The notes below the pieces were generated by a model, which was not told the origin of the DNA, did no database searches, and was given only the letters and a program-made list of their open reading frames with translations. Below are positions 48,816 to 62,554 of a stretch of DNA of 64,000 nucleotides, piece by piece. The translations under genes and the position numbers were made by a program. Within the stretch, counting starts at the first letter, position 1. Each line of letters starts with the position of its first letter. Source of the DNA: Prosapia bicincta (taxonomy: Eukaryota > Arthropoda > Insecta > Hemiptera > Cercopidae); NCBI GenBank assembly GCA_036971475.1, contig JBAIZL010000002.1:169027024-169091023 (forward strand). Reading direction: 5' to 3'.

Positions 48816-50380
48816 CATTTGAGCACATTTTTTTGCCTTTCTCAACAATAAAAGATTTTCTTTTGTTGGCGCATTTCGGAATAACCTCATTCTCTAAACT
48901 TCTAAACTAAATATTCCTAACAGAAGTGAAGATGGGTATATTAAGAATTTTATAAGGTCAATTAAAATTTTGCAAGCTATACAAAGTTGGATTAATAACT
49001 AGAATTCAAGCCGAGTAATGTAACCTATACACTGCCCTGCGATATCAGTTGTCATTATAATAGCTGAGATTGTAATTTGGCCAATATGCTCGTCTTTTTT
49101 ATCAAGTTATGGTCAAAACTTGATGACACTGGCAATGTATAAAACACAATATCGAAGCTTTTAAAAATTAAACATGACTGAACATTTATTATAATATTTT
49201 TATTTGCAATAAAGTTAGTATAAACAAATTGTATAAACAGTATGTTTGTAATTACAGAATACTTGGTCAAGCTTGAGCGTTGAGTTTGTGAATAACTGGA
49301 CACAAACATACAATTATATACATTTATAACTTTTAAACAATTAACCGTTATGGTTTTATAGTAGTCACGCTGATATTGATGATGCCATAAGAAATCGAAA
49401 CGAATAAAGTTTTTATAATTGTTAGTTCGGATAACTATTTATTTATTTCCTTGGTTAATTGTTCAAGTATTTTTAAAACTATTTTCTTCGTTTATTAAAT
49501 GAAAACAAAACCAGGATTCGGGATGAATTATTTTTTACCAACAATAAAAATAATAAAAATATTAAATGTTTAAAAATATAATAAATTTTAAACACCTAAA
49601 AAATTAATAGTAACCAAAATATTTGTTTTCATTTTTTTTTTTTTTTTATTATTAATTATATAGTTTGTTAGTCATTTTAATATGGAAAAAACTAAAAATT
49701 CAGCAAAAACCATAAAAACATTTCTGTTTTCTGGTTTTTATTTATCTATTCCTAAAACAAACAAAAAACTCAACGCAGCTGCGGAACTAAGTTGTAACAT
49801 CTGGGCACTTCTATGTGGGACTGATGGGAACAAATACTTTCCTCTTCAATACATCCACATCTTCATTATTAGAAATGGTGCACAGCCGGTGACGGCAATG
49901 TTTGGACATCCGCGTTTAGGTTTAGGCTACCAGTTTGTGACGCTTCAAAATCCGTCTTTTTCTTCAGATTATTTACGTTAGGCTATTTTCAGCAAAACTC
50001 CAGCTACCCTAATCGATTCCGACGCGACCCCTTTCTGAATAAATTTCGGATAGTTGGATTTTCTAATAAAAAACTAATTACTGTATATATGTTGCAAGTG
50101 GGAGAAAAACTGTATTTTTTATAATTTTATATATTTTTTCTACGTTTCTGAGCTAAGATCTTAGCTTTTTCGTAAGAATCCGACCCGAAATGGGACTTTC
50201 CATTGAACACTGTTGCAATAACCACTTGAAAATGACATCGTCTGATTGTTTGTTGTTTGCTGCCTTCGTTGATTTTCTTGAAGAACTTTCATCTTCATTG
50301 CCAAGCTTTAACAGGAGGTTAAAGTTGCTTGTTGTAATCATCTTTAATTTACTGATTAAACTATATATTAAATATTATAC
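48816..50380. other. no gene seen
   Basis: AT-rich. A 99-codon frame at 49682-49981 has no recognisable family features and no neighbouring coding signal. Confidence 0.45.
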
Positions 50381-50449
<69 letters not shown>

Positions 50450-50476
50450 TATATAATTAAATAATACTTAACTAAG

Positions 50477-50541
<65 letters not shown>
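50381..50541. repeat. two (AT)n microsatellites
   Basis: TA runs at 50381-50448 and 50481-50541, separated by AATTAAATAATACTTAACTA and AAGTGAATA. Confidence 0.95.
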
Positions 50542-50543
<2 letters not shown>

Positions 50544-50605
50544 CTTACTTGATGACGCGTTTCGAAAATATCGTTCCTTTTACGAAGCAAAGCCTCAGAT
50601 TGTAA
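50462..50605 (+). mobile_element. MITE end split by an expanded TA repeat
   Basis: TTAACTAAGTGAATA (50468 onward), then about 60 bp of TA, then GACTTACTTGATGACGCGTT and TCGTTCCTTTTACGAAGCAA. This is the same end as the hairpin MITE at 47154-47317, where CATAGG stands in place of the TA run. The opposite end was not found. Confidence 0.6.
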
Positions 50606-51289
50606 ATTGACAGGGAGTTTAAAAGTGTAGGTTGGCTTCTTTTAATGTGTGAAATTGTTAACTGTTCAACACCGTACAACTCAGTCAACTGTTTACCTGT
50701 AACTCCCTTATCTGATTGGCCTATATAACGATAATACACCTAGTTTTCCTTTACAACCCACGGCGAACGACAAAACAGACTCATAAACAAATCAACAGCA
50801 GGACCGAATTAAAGACACTTTGGCTGACTAAACAAAACTAATAGGGAGAGTAAGGTGTAATAGGAGTAAGGAGTAACAAAACTAATAAGGAGAGTAAGGG
50901 GTAATAGGAGTACGGAGTAACGAATCTAATAAGAAGAGTTAGGTGTATTACAAGTAAGGAATAACAAAATTAATAAGGAGAGTAAGGTGTAATAGGAGTA
51001 AGACGTAACGAATCTAATAGGGAGAGTAAGGTGTAATAGGAGTAAGGAGTAACAAAACTAATAAGGAGAGTAAGGTGTAACATGAGTAAGACGTAATAAA
51101 ACTAATAGGGCGAGTAAGGTGTAATAGGTGTAAGGCGTAACAAAACTAATAGGGGGAGTAAGGTGTAACAGGAGGAAGGCGTAACAAAACTAATAGGGGG
51201 AGTAAGGTGTAATAGGAGTAAAGCGTCACGAATCTAATAGGGAGAGTAAGGTGTAATAGGAGTAAGGCGTAACGAATCTTATAGGGAGA

Positions 51290-52413
51290 GTAAGGTGTAA
51301 TAGGAGTAAGGAGTAACAAAACTAATAAGGAGAGTAAGGTGTAATAGGAGTAGGGAGTAACGAATCTAATAGGAAGAGTTAGGTGTATTAGGAGTAAGGA
51401 GTAACAAAACTAATAAGGAGAGTAAGGTGTAATAGGAGTAATGCGTAACGAATTTAATAGGGAGAGTAAGGTGTAACAGGAGTAAGGAGTAACAAAACTA
51501 ATAGGGAGAGTAAGGTGTAACATGAGTAAGGCGTAACAAAACTAATAGGGGGTAAGGTGTAAAAGGAGTAAGGCGTAACGAATCTAACAGGGAGAGTAAG
51601 GTGTAATAGGACTAAGGCGTCACGAATCTAATAGGGTGAGTAAGGTGTAATAGGAGTAAGGCGTAACAAAAATAATAGGGAGAGTAAGGTGTAATAGGAG
51701 TACGGAGTAACAAAACTAATAGGGAGAGTAAGATGTAACAGGAGTAACAAAACTAATAAGGAGAGTAAGGTGTAACAGGAGTAAGGCGTAACAAAACTAA
51801 TAGGGGTAGTAAGGTGTAACAGGAATAAGGCGTAACAAAACTAATAGGAGCAGTAAGGTGTAATAGGAGTAAGGAGTAACAAAACTAATAAGGAGAGTAA
51901 GGTGTAATAGGAGTAGGGAGTAACGAATCTAATAGGAAGAGTTAGGTGTATTAGGAGTAAGGAGTAACAAAACTAATAAGGAGAGTAAGGTGTAATAGGA
52001 GTAATGCGTAACGAATTTAATAGGGAGAGTAAGGTGTAACAGGAGTAAGGAGTAACAAAACTAATAGGGAGAGTAAGGTGTAACATGAGTAAGGCGTAAC
52101 AAAACTAATAGGGGGGTAAGGTGTAAAAGGAGTAAGGCGTAACGAATCTAACAGGGAGAGTAAGGTGTAATAGGACTAAGGCGTCACGAATCTAATAGGG
52201 TGAGTAAGGTGTAATAGGAGTAAGGCGTAACAAAAATAATAGGGAGAGTAAGGTGTAATAGGAGTACGGAGTAACAAAACTAATAGGGAGAGTAAGATGT
52301 AACAGGAGTAACAAAACTAATAAGGAGAGTAAGGTGTAACAGGAGTAAGGCGTAACAAAACTAATAGGGGTAGTAAGGTGTAACAGGAATAAGGCGTAAC
52401 AAAACTAATAGGA
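51290..52413. repeat. tandem 563-bp higher-order duplication
   Basis: Blocks of about 563 bp lie side by side (about 51290-51850 and 51853-52413). TAGGGAGTAACGAATC occurs at 51351 and again at 51914. They share the same series of sub-type changes and differ by a base in a G run (51546 versus 52110). Confidence 0.85.
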
Positions 52414-54107
52414 GCAGTAAGGTGTAATAGGAGTACGGAGTAACAAAACTAATAGGGAGAGTAAGGTGTAACAGGAGTACCATAACTAATAGGGAAAGTA
52501 AGGTGTAACAGGAGTAAGGAGTAACATAACTAATAGGGAGAGTAAGGTGTAACAGGATTAAGGCGTAACAAAACTAATAGGGGAAGTAAGGTGTATTAGG
52601 AGTAAGGAGTAACAAAACTAATAGGGAGTTTAAAGTGTATTAGGCGTAACAAAACTAATAGAGAGAGTAAGGTGCAATAGGAGTAAGGAGTAACAAAACT
52701 AATAGGGAGAGTAAGGTGTAACAGGAGTAAGGAGTAACAAAACTAATAAGGAGAGTAAGATGTAGTCGGAGTAAGGAGTAACAAAACTAATAGGGAGAAT
52801 AAGATGAAATAGGAGTAAGGAATAACAAAACTTATAGGGAGAGTAAGATGTAATAGGATTACGGAGTAACAAAACTGATAGGGATAGTAAGGTGTAATAG
52901 GAGTACGGAGTAACAAAACTAATAGGGAGAGTAAGGTGTAATAGGAGTAACAAAACTAATAGAGAGAGTATGGTGTAATAGGAGTAAGGAGTAACAAAAC
53001 TAATAGGGAAAGTAAGATGTATACGATTAAGGAGTAACAAAACTGATAGGGATAGTAAGGTGTAATAGGAGTACGGAGTAACAAAACTAATAGGAAGAGT
53101 ACGGTATAATAGGAGTAAGGCGTAACAAAACTAATAGAGAGAGTATGGTGTAATAGGAGTAAGGAGTAACAAAACTGATAGGGATAGTAAGGTGTAATAG
53201 GAGTACGGAGTAACAAAACTAATAGGGAGAGTAAGGTGTAATAGGAGTAAGGCGTAACAAAACTAATAGGAGCAGTAAGGTGTAATAGGAGTACGGAGTA
53301 ACAAAACTAATAGGGAGAGTAAGGTGTAACAGGAGTACCATAACTAATAGGGAAAGTAAGGTGTAACAGGAGTAAGGAGTAACATAACTAATAGGGAGAG
53401 TAAGGTGTAACAGGATTAAGGCGTAACAAAACTAATAGGGGAAGTAAGGTGTATTAGGAGTAAGGAGTAACAAAACTAATAGGGAGTTTAAAGTGTATTA
53501 GGCGTAACAAAACTAATAGAGAGAGTAAGGTGCAATAGGAGTAAGGAGTAACAAAACTAATAGGGAGAGTAAGGTGTAACAGGAGTAAGGAGTAACAAAA
53601 CTAATAAGGAGAGTAAGATGTAGTCGGAGTAAGGAGTAACAAAACTAATAGGGAGAATAAGATGAAATAGGAGTAAGGAATAACAAAACTTATAGGGAGA
53701 GTAAGATGTAATAGGATTAAGGAGTAACAAAACTGATAGGGATAGTAAGGTGTAATAGGAGTACGGAGTAACAAAACTAATAGGGAGAGTAAGGTGTAAT
53801 AGGAGTAACAAAACTAATAGAGAGAGTATGGTGTAATAGGAGTAAGGAGTAACAAAACTAATAGGGAAAGTAAGATGTATACGATTAAGGAGTAACAAAA
53901 CTGATAGGGATAGTAAGGTGTAATAGGAGTACGGAGTAACAAAACTAATAGGAAGAGTACGGTATAATAGGAGTAAGGCGTAACAAAACTAATAGAGAGA
54001 GTATGGTGTAATAGGAGTAAGGAGTAACAAAACTGATAGGGATAGTAAGGTGTAATAGGAGTACGGAGTAACAAAACTAATAGGGAGAGTAAGGTGTAAT
54101 AGGAGTA
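52391..54107. repeat. tandem 858-bp higher-order duplication
   Basis: Two adjacent blocks (about 52391-53248 and 53249-54107), each 19.5 units. Mirror frames 52699-53040 and 53557-53898 differ by one residue, and 52956-53216 and 53814-54074 are identical, so the copy is recent. Confidence 0.9.
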
Positions 54108-56299
54108 AGGCGTAACAAAACTAATAGAGAGAGTATGAGGTAATAGGAGTAAGGAGTAACAAAACTAATAGAGAGAGTATGGTGTAATAGGAGTAAGGAG
54201 TAACAAAACTGATACGGATAGTAGGGTGTGATAGGCGTAACAAAACTAATAGGGAGAGTAAGGTGCAATAGGGGTAAGGAGTAACAAAACTAATAGGGAG
54301 AGTAAGGTGTAACAGGAGTAAGGAGTAACAAAACTAATAAGGAGAGTAAGATGTAATAGGAGTAAGGAGTAACAAAACTAATAGGAAGAGTAGGGTATAG
54401 TAGGAGTAAGGCGTAACAAAACTAGTAGGGAGAGTAAGGTGCAATAGGGGTAAGGAGTAACAAAACTAATAGGGAGAGTAATATGTAATAGGATTAAGGA
54501 GTAACAAAACTAATAGGGAGAGTAAGATGAAATAGGAGTAAGGAATAACAAAACTAATAGGGAGAGTAAGATGTAATGGGATTAAGGAGTAACAAAACTA
54601 ATAGGGATAGTAAGGTGTAATAGGAGTACGGAGTAACAAAACTAATAGGAAGAGTAAGGTATAATAGGAGTAAGGCGTAACAAAACTAATAGGGAGAGTA
54701 GGATGTAATAGGATTAAGGAGTAACAAAACTGATAGGGATAGTAAGGTGTAATAGGAGTACGGAGTAACAAAACTAATAGGAAGAGTAAGGTATAATAGG
54801 AGTAAGGCGTAACAAAACTAATAGAGAGAGTATGGTGTAATAGGAGTAAGGAGTAACAAAACTGATAGGGATAGTAAGGTGTAATAGGAGTACGGAGTAA
54901 CAAAATTAATAGGGATAGTAAGGTGTAATTGGAGTAAGGAGTAACAAAACTAATAGGGAGGGTAAGATGTAATAGGATTAAAGAGTAACAAAACTGATAG
55001 GGATAGTAAGGTGTAATAGGAGTACGGAGTAACAAAACTAATAGGGATAGTAAGGTGTAATAGGCGTAACAAAACTAATAGAGAGAGTATGGTGTAATAG
55101 GAGTAAGGAGTAACAAAACTGATAGGGATAGTAAGGTGTAATAGGAGTACGGAATAACAAAACTAATAGGGATAGTAAGGTGTAATAGGCGTAACAAAAC
55201 TGATAGAGAGAGTATGGTGTAATAGGAGTAAGGAGTAACAAAACTGATAGGGATAGTAAGGTGTAATAGGAGTACAGAGTAACAAAACTAATAGGGATAG
55301 TAAGGTGTAATAGGCGTAACAAAACTAATAGAGAGAGTATGGTGTAATAGGAGTAAGGAGTAACAAAACTGATATGGATAGTAAGGTGTAATAGGAGTAC
55401 GGAGTAACAAAACTAATAGGGAGAGTAAGGTGTAATAGGAGTAAGGCGTAACAAAATTAATAGAGAGAGTATGGTGTAATAGGAGTAAGGAGTAACAAAA
55501 CTGATACGGATAGTAGGGTGTAATAGGCGTAACAAAACTAATAGAGAGAGTATGGTGTAATAGGCTTAACAAAACTGATAGGAATAGTAAGGTGTAATAG
55601 GCGTAACAAAACTAATAAAGAGAGTATGGTGTAATAGGCGTAACAAAACTAATAGAGAGAGTATGGTGTAATAGGAGTACGGAGTAGCAAAACTAATAGG
55701 GAGAGTAAGGTGTAATAGGAGTAACAAAACTAATAGAGAGAGTATGGTGTAATAGGAGTAAGGAGTAACAAAACTAATAGGGAGAGTAAGATGTAATAGG
55801 ATTAAGGAGTAACAAAACTGATAGGGATAGTAAAGTGTAATAGGAGTACGGAGTAACAAAACTAATAGGGAGAGTAAGGTGTAATAGGAGTAAGGCGTAA
55901 CAAAACTAATAGAGAGAGTATGGTGTAATAGGAGTACGGAGTAACAAAACTGATACGGATAGTAGGGTGTAATAGGCGTAACAAAACTAATAGAGAGAGT
56001 ATGGTGTAATAGGCTTAACAAAACTGATAGGAATAGTAAGGTGTAATAGGCGTAACAATACTAATAGAGAGAGTATGGTGTAATAGGCTTAACAAAACTG
56101 ATAGGGATAGTAAGGTGTAATAGGCGTAACAAAACTAATAGAGAGAGTATGGTGTAATAGGCGTAACAAAACTAATAGAGAGGGTATGGTGTAATAGGAG
56201 TAAGGAGTAACAAAACTGATAGGGATAGTAAGGTGTAATAGGAGTACGAAGTAACAAAACTAATAGGGAGAGTACGGTGTAATAGGAGTAAGGAAAAAC

Positions 56300-58861
56300 A
56301 TTGAGGCCCCCTGGCTACGGACAGACAACTGTACAGAACTCCTCTGGGATTGTGACTCTAGTTTCGAGGAGAAAATACCCATATCACATTCCGACATATT
56401 TATTATTTTGGAAATTACAGTAAGTTTCCTTCTTAATATTCGTTGTTTTGAAATTCTTAACGAGATTCTGATATTCGGTTATTAGAATAGTTGGAATTCG
56501 GATATTTGGAGTTCTACTGTAGTTTATTATTTTTGCAACTCCCCGATATGTATAAGCTCCCTTGTATAGCTCCTAACCTAATTTTAATAAAAATAGAAAA
56601 TATGTTTGCATTAAATACCAAGAACATCTAAAACACTATTCAAAACGCGCAAATAAACCAAGTGATTAACCTCGCTTCCACAAAACGGAACTAAGCCCAA
56701 ATGTCAAGTACCAGATTGTTACCAAATTACGAGGACAGGACGTCAGCTTTAGCCTGACCGGTGTGATGTGCAGGAGGGGAAAGCCGATAGACACGAGTGG
56801 GGGGGAGGGCCGTCGCTGCGCTCACTTAAATGTACACGAACGTTAACAACAGACTGTTTTAGCGGGCGCTCACTCCAGGTCAACTCGAGAGCGTCTCAAG
56901 ATTATCGGTCAGCCTAAACCTGACGTCCTGTGAACGTCGCTTTAATCTCCCTCACTAATCACATTGAGTCTAACTTACCGTTGCTTGAATGGTAACGATA
57001 TGAGACGGACTCCTTTAGTAGTAAGAATGGTTAAAGTAATCGTAGAGTCTCCATTAAGGCTGTGAGTTTCTCTTGGTGGCTTCTCAATACATTAATACAG
57101 AAAAATTATTAGGATGTAGAGTTTCATATTTACTTATCAAATATATATCAATTGAAAACGGACTTAAATTCACAATAAATACAATGTGGTAAATTACCTG
57201 TACGTGTGCCGCCTTGCCTCCTCACAGATCGACGCTCGCAGTTTGAGTAGTAACACCCTCACAATATTTATGAACAGAACTATGTTAATCTGTAATCACA
57301 CATTACACTTATATTTTAATAGTACAATGATATATTTTACGATTTAAATGCAGTTTACATACATTTAGACACAAAATTGTGATCTAATTTTATTTTCCAC
57401 TAAATAAAGGCTAAATTTGTGCTGTTATTCATTTGGTCTCCCATGAAATGAAATGAAACCACAACATTATGAATCTGAGTCAATTTACGCCGCAGTGAAG
57501 ATTTTGATAAAAACTGTACTCACACGTCATTTGAAAAATATTCGGTCAATTCGTCAAGTGTATGTGTTTTTATATGCATTTTAAAAAACTCAAGATGTTT
57601 GGGCAAAGCAATTCTAAAACTGTGGGTGGGAGGCTGGAAGCTAATAATTTCGATAACAATAATCTCGTGGAATAATTTTATTACAGATATATTTTATTTC
57701 ACGTGTTTTGCTAGTATGTCTGGTCATTTATTGCTTGGGCTTTGTTTTTTTAATGTAATAAACAGTTGAATAATTGCTTATTTTCCCCACGTAAGGAATT
57801 TATATTTTATTTGTTATACATGTCAAAACGATGTAAATAGTAATTAAGTCTCGTAACAAAGCGACTGTATGTTTAGTAATTAATTAACTCAATTGTTTGA
57901 GGTATGTCACGTGCTTAATTACAACACTTTGTCCGTCAAAATTACAATAATAGATAATAAAAGTTCTTTTAAAGAGTAGAAATATTCTTTAAATTATTTT
58001 TGGATTTTTATTTCAGAGGTTGAGCCATTATTTTCAAAAGGTTTTATCCATGTTAAATAACGGTTTACATAAAGAAGAACCTAGAGTGATGCAGGTTGCA
58101 TTTAATGGTGTTTAATACGATAATGTAAGTAGATAAACTTATATTAAAGTGGGTTGAAGATAAATTAGCAAAAAGATCCCATGTAGATTATTAGGTTGTG
58201 GCCACACTTGTGTTAAGTACAAACTTATATGGTAATGATTACAAAATTTAATTTGATGGTCTTAAATATAAAAATTCGCGTCAATATAATTTTCGTCAGA
58301 TTAATAGCGTTAGTATAAATTCAATTAGGTTACGCTATAAGTCACCTCAAGGGAATTAAACGACAACATATGATTTCATCCAACAGCTGATTTATCGATT
58401 ATCACTACTCGAAAAGGTAAATCATCCCTTTGTCACAAAAAGTTATTTTCAAGGTAAACATACATTTTTTTTTCCTGGCGAAAAAACCATTTGTGGTTAT
58501 CATCGCCAAACAAAATCTAACACGGAACGCAATGTTTTAAATAAAATCAATTAAATTAATAAATAAACAAATAAATAAATAGAACAAAAATTACAAAACA
58601 AAAAAAACAGCAACAATAAAAAACAAAAAACAACAATAAACCTATAACAATGAAAAAATTCTTAAATACTAAATAGCAAAATAACAACAAAGGACAATAT
58701 AACAGTAAATGAATATGTAAAACAATAATAGGTAACAATTTACCAATAAATAAATCTCATTAACAATAACAAGAACAGAAAATAAATTTAATTAAAATAA
58801 ATAAAAGAAACACAGAGAATTATATGTATAAATAAAATAAAAAAATATATATATTTATGTA
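56300..58861. other. no gene seen; one MITE
   Basis: AT-rich DNA. Only the small inverted-end element at 56735-56931 was assigned. The stretch 58540-58860 is A-rich low-complexity sequence downstream of the LINE. Confidence 0.45.
56735..56931. mobile_element. 197-bp MITE with 26-bp inverted ends
   Basis: The left end ACAGGACGTCAG then TTTAGCCTGACCG; the right end is the reverse complement with two differences (CGGTCAGCCTAAACCTGACG, TCCTGT). The interior is GC-richer than the flanks and non-coding. No clear target duplication was seen. Confidence 0.7.
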
Positions 58862-61800
58862 TTAAATTTTAAAAAATATTTTCAAGTGGTGCAAGAAAGC
58901 GATGACTCGGTCAATGGCCGAGGCATCGTCCCTTAGCACCACCTTTAAACTCCCTTTTAAATTAAAAAGGGCACGAACATTGCCTACACTAACACAATCT
59001 ACCAAAATATGTTTTATTGTGAAGATACCCCGCAGTATTGGCATATTGGTGGATCTTCACGACGCATCAAATATCCATGAGTTGCAAAAGAGTGGCCAAC
59101 GTGAAGGCGTGTAACCACCACTTCCTCCCTACGTTTTGAACGAATTGAAGACCTCCATGGACGGACGGTATCTTTAATTTCCCTCAGCTTATTCTCAATC
59201 ACAGTATGCCATTCGTCATTCCAAGCAGCGAGCAATAAATGTTTCGCGAAACACACATAGTCAGATTCCATAACTTGTTGAGTAAAAGGCACCAAACTTG
59301 TAGCTTTCTTCGCCGCTTCATCCGCTTTTGTGTTTCCAAGTATTCCGCAATGGCCAGGTACCCAACAGAAAGTCAACCCCACACCCCTCAATTGAAGCCT
59401 GTGTACAGCACACAAAATGTCCCCAACTAAAGGGTTAACAGAGAAAACATCTTGAAGAGCCTGAAGAGAACTTTTGGAATCCGAACACAAAATATAATGC
59501 AAAGATCGAGATTGAATGACGGTCAAAGCTTTAAAAACGGCAAATAGTTCTGCCGTGAAAACACTGCAAGCTGAGGGCAATCCGTACGTGTAGGTACATC
59601 CAGATGCATAAAACGCACATCCAACGCCATTGTCCAGTTTAGATCCATCAGTGTAAATAATTTCACTGTGTTGGTGAGATTTATAAATGGATAAAAATTC
59701 CTGGTGGTAGACCGCAACAGGAGTATCGTGTTTTATATAACTGGACAATGAAAAATCGAAGTGCGGCGTTTTTATTATCCATGGAGGTAGATAGCACATT
59801 TGTCGTTCAAACATAGTTGGAAGTTGCAACTCAAGGTCATCCAATATTCTTAAAGTTCATATGCCAAATGGAACGGTCGAACGTTGACGTGTATTGTACA
59901 CTTCATTTAGCGTATTGTGAAAGACTATTTCAAATGCCGGGTGGTTGGGTTTGCTTCGAAGAACAGAAACGTAACATATTTGTAGCATCTGACGTCGTCT
60001 AGAAAGGGCAGGTTCCCCAGCTTCGACAAGAAGACTAGGGATTGGGCTAGTTCTAAATGCACCAGTAGCCAGTCTAAGTCCAGAGTGGTGGATGGTATCA
60101 AGAGTTTTCAGAACAGTAGGTCGTGCAGATGAGTAAACTTGACAACCATAATCTATGCGCGATCTAACGACTGCGCGATAAAACCGAAGCATACTAGTTC
60201 TGTCTGCTCCCCAATTCGTACCACTAAGGACTCTTAACATATCCAATTTCTTGCTGCATCTCACCTTCAAATCACGAACATGTGGGATCCATGAGAGTCT
60301 TCTATCAAATAAAAGACCCAAAAATCGAACACTATCCGTGGTTTGAAGCTGAATCCCATCAAGATAAAGAATCGGCACCTGGTGCTGCCTACGACGACTA
60401 AATGCTACACATTGGGTCTTCGAAGCAGAGAATTTTAAACCTGTAGCTTTTGACCATTCCTCTAATCTGTACATTGCTAACTGCAAAGACCTTTTCGCTG
60501 TTGCCATACACCGAGCAGGCACATATATACAAAAGTCACCCACAAAAAGGGAACAGTGTACCGGAGATCCTATATTGCTGGTGATACTATTTATTGCAAC
60601 GGCAAATAGCGTGACGCTCAGCACGCTGCCCTGCGGTACACCATTCTCCTGTGTATAGAGCTGTTTGAATACGTGCCTCCAAGTCGAACGCGGAAAGATC
60701 TGTTTGAAAGAAAGTTAGCGATGAATGCTAGGATATTCCCTTGTATACCCCATGATTTTAAGTGTTCAGAATTCCTCTTTTCCATGCCATATCGTATGCC
60801 TTATCAAGGTCGAAGAAAACAGCAACGAGTGTTTGACGCAAGAGAAAGGCATCTTGAATAGCGGATTCTAACAAGACCAATTGGTCAACCGATGATCGCC
60901 CTTGTCTGAAACCACACTGCTCGTTGCAAATGAAATTGTTGGTTTCTAGGTACCAGACAAGACGGCGGTTGACCATCTTCTCCAGTAGTTTGCACAAGAC
61001 GCTTGTTAGAGATATAGGCCTGTAACTACTGGGATTGGTTTTGTCTTTACCTGGTTTTAAGATAGGAATTAATGTCGCTTCTAACCATGCATCGGGGAAA
61101 GACTGCTCCTCGAATAGCCGATTGTATATTCGAAGGAGGAAAAGTTTCGCCGATGATGGTAGATGTTTCAGCATGGAGTATACAATGGAATCAGGACCTG
61201 GTGCAGAATCCCTCGTTGACGCGAGAACTGACTCCAATTCCCCTAAGGAGAAAGGAGTGTTTAAAGGTGACAGACAACCCAACAGTAAACGGTATTGCTT
61301 CTTCCTTCAATTTATGTCTCTGGAATACTACGTTATAGGCTGTAGTAGCAGAAGAGTTAGAAAATGATTTTCCCAGCACATTAGCAATATTATCACTGTC
61401 CGTGGTCAAACTTCCATTCGGTTGATTCAGCGCAATAACTGGCAACGGAATGGAAGTACCACAAACTGATCTTAATTTCCTCCACACTGTGGAGGATGAA
61501 GTTGTTCGTCTAATTGTGCTAATGTACTGTTCCCAAGAGTTCTTTCTACTCAGCCTAAATAATCTCCGTGCTTTCGCACGGAGTGTTTTATATTCCTGAA
61601 GGTTGTCACTTGTTGGGTTACGCTTAAATCTCCTTAAAGCTCTTCGTCGTAAACGGAGGATTTCTGTGCATTCGTCGTTCCACCACGGCACAGGCGGTCA
61701 GCGTGGATGAGCAGAGGTTTTCGGAATGGTGTCTACAGCGGCATTTAAAATGGTCTTAGTGAAATTTTCAACAATTGCATCAATGGGTGTCAGGTAATCT

Positions 61801-62551
61801 GTGTCAAGTGATACAAAATATTTCGTAAAGGCGTCCCAGTTGGCTTTTCGCATAATCCAACGGGAATTTCGAGCATAACAAGGTTGGGAGTCACATAAAT
61901 TGATCTTAATGGGCACATGGTCGCTTCCATACAAATCATGGAGTACCGACCATGTGCATCTAGTAGCTAATTGAGGACTGCAGATCGATAGGTCAACAGC
62001 TGTCCATCCACCAGTAGATGCCCCTAAATGAGTAGGCGAACCGTCATTTAGCAGGCATAGGTCCAGTTCCGTTCTTACACTCTCCACTAGTTGTCCTTAA
62101 GGGTTACAGGTTGGAGATCCCCAAGATAAATGGTGGGCATTGAAATCTCCTACCAATAAGAACGGAGTCGGTAACTGTGTTATCAAATTCACCAAGTCAC
62201 TGTGATGCAGGTTATCTTGAGGTGGCAAGTAGATACAACACACAGTGATTTTATATGGGACAGCTGTTTGAACGACTACTGCTTGTAAAGGAGTTATTAA
62301 GTTTAGAGAAACAGCATCGATGCAGTCACGGGTTAGGATGGCTACGCCACCTCTAGCTCGGTCTTGTGTAACGAAGTCTGATCTAAAAACTGAATACTCC
62401 CTAACAGAAAACTATGCGATTCGTGGAGATGTGTCTCCTGTAGACATACAAACATTGGATACACATCTCGCACGAGTACTTTAAGATCTTCTAAGTGACT
62501 CCTAACACCGTTGATGTTCCATTGTATCACTGACTTGCCAATTGCAGACAT
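58862..62551 (-). pseudogene. LINE ORF2 (EN-RT-RNase H), multiply broken
   Basis: From ATG 62549-62551. Endonuclease: QWNINGVRSHL, QETHL, GDFNAHHLSWG (about 62130), SDHVPI. Reverse transcriptase: APGPDS, LIPILKPGKDKTNPSSYRPISL, NEQCGFRQGRSSVDQL, VFFDLDKAYDMAW (first Asp), NGVPQGSVLS, then LFVGDFCIY at about 60520, where the conserved pair of Asp is reduced to G-D. RNase H: YTDGSKLDNGVG, FTAELFAVFKAL, SDSKSSLQAL, VPGHCGILGNTKADEAAK, so its catalytic residues are kept. The end has CQYCG...HILVDC. Breaks: frameshifts near 62395, 61262, 60762, 60660 and 59040; in-frame stops at about 62096, 61698 and 59857. Together with the lost Asp, this copy cannot retrotranspose. Confidence 0.9.
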
Positions 62552-62554
62552 TTA

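Larger units (their letters stand above)
50831..56293. repeat. second 44-bp minisatellite, 5.5 kb
   Basis: Unit of 44 bp containing ACAAAACTAATAGGGAGAGT and AAGGTGTAATAGGAGTAAGG; GGAGAG at 51021 and 51065 gives the period. Sub-types differ at AAGG/ACGG, AACAAAAC/AACGAATC and at AATAGAGAGAGTATGG, and many late units lack part of the repeat. It is unrelated in sequence to the array at the window start. Open minus-strand frames (TPYSYYTLLSLLVLL-like) are artefacts of the stop-poor unit. Confidence 0.97.

Noticed and set aside
49682..49981. 99-codon plus-strand frame
   Set aside because: No family resemblance, lysine/phenylalanine-rich as expected from AT-rich DNA, and no neighbouring exon.
52699..56021. 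Leucine- and tyrosine-rich minus-strand frames resembling membrane proteins
   Set aside because: Translation of the 44-bp minisatellite; repeated with the unit and without start or splice context.
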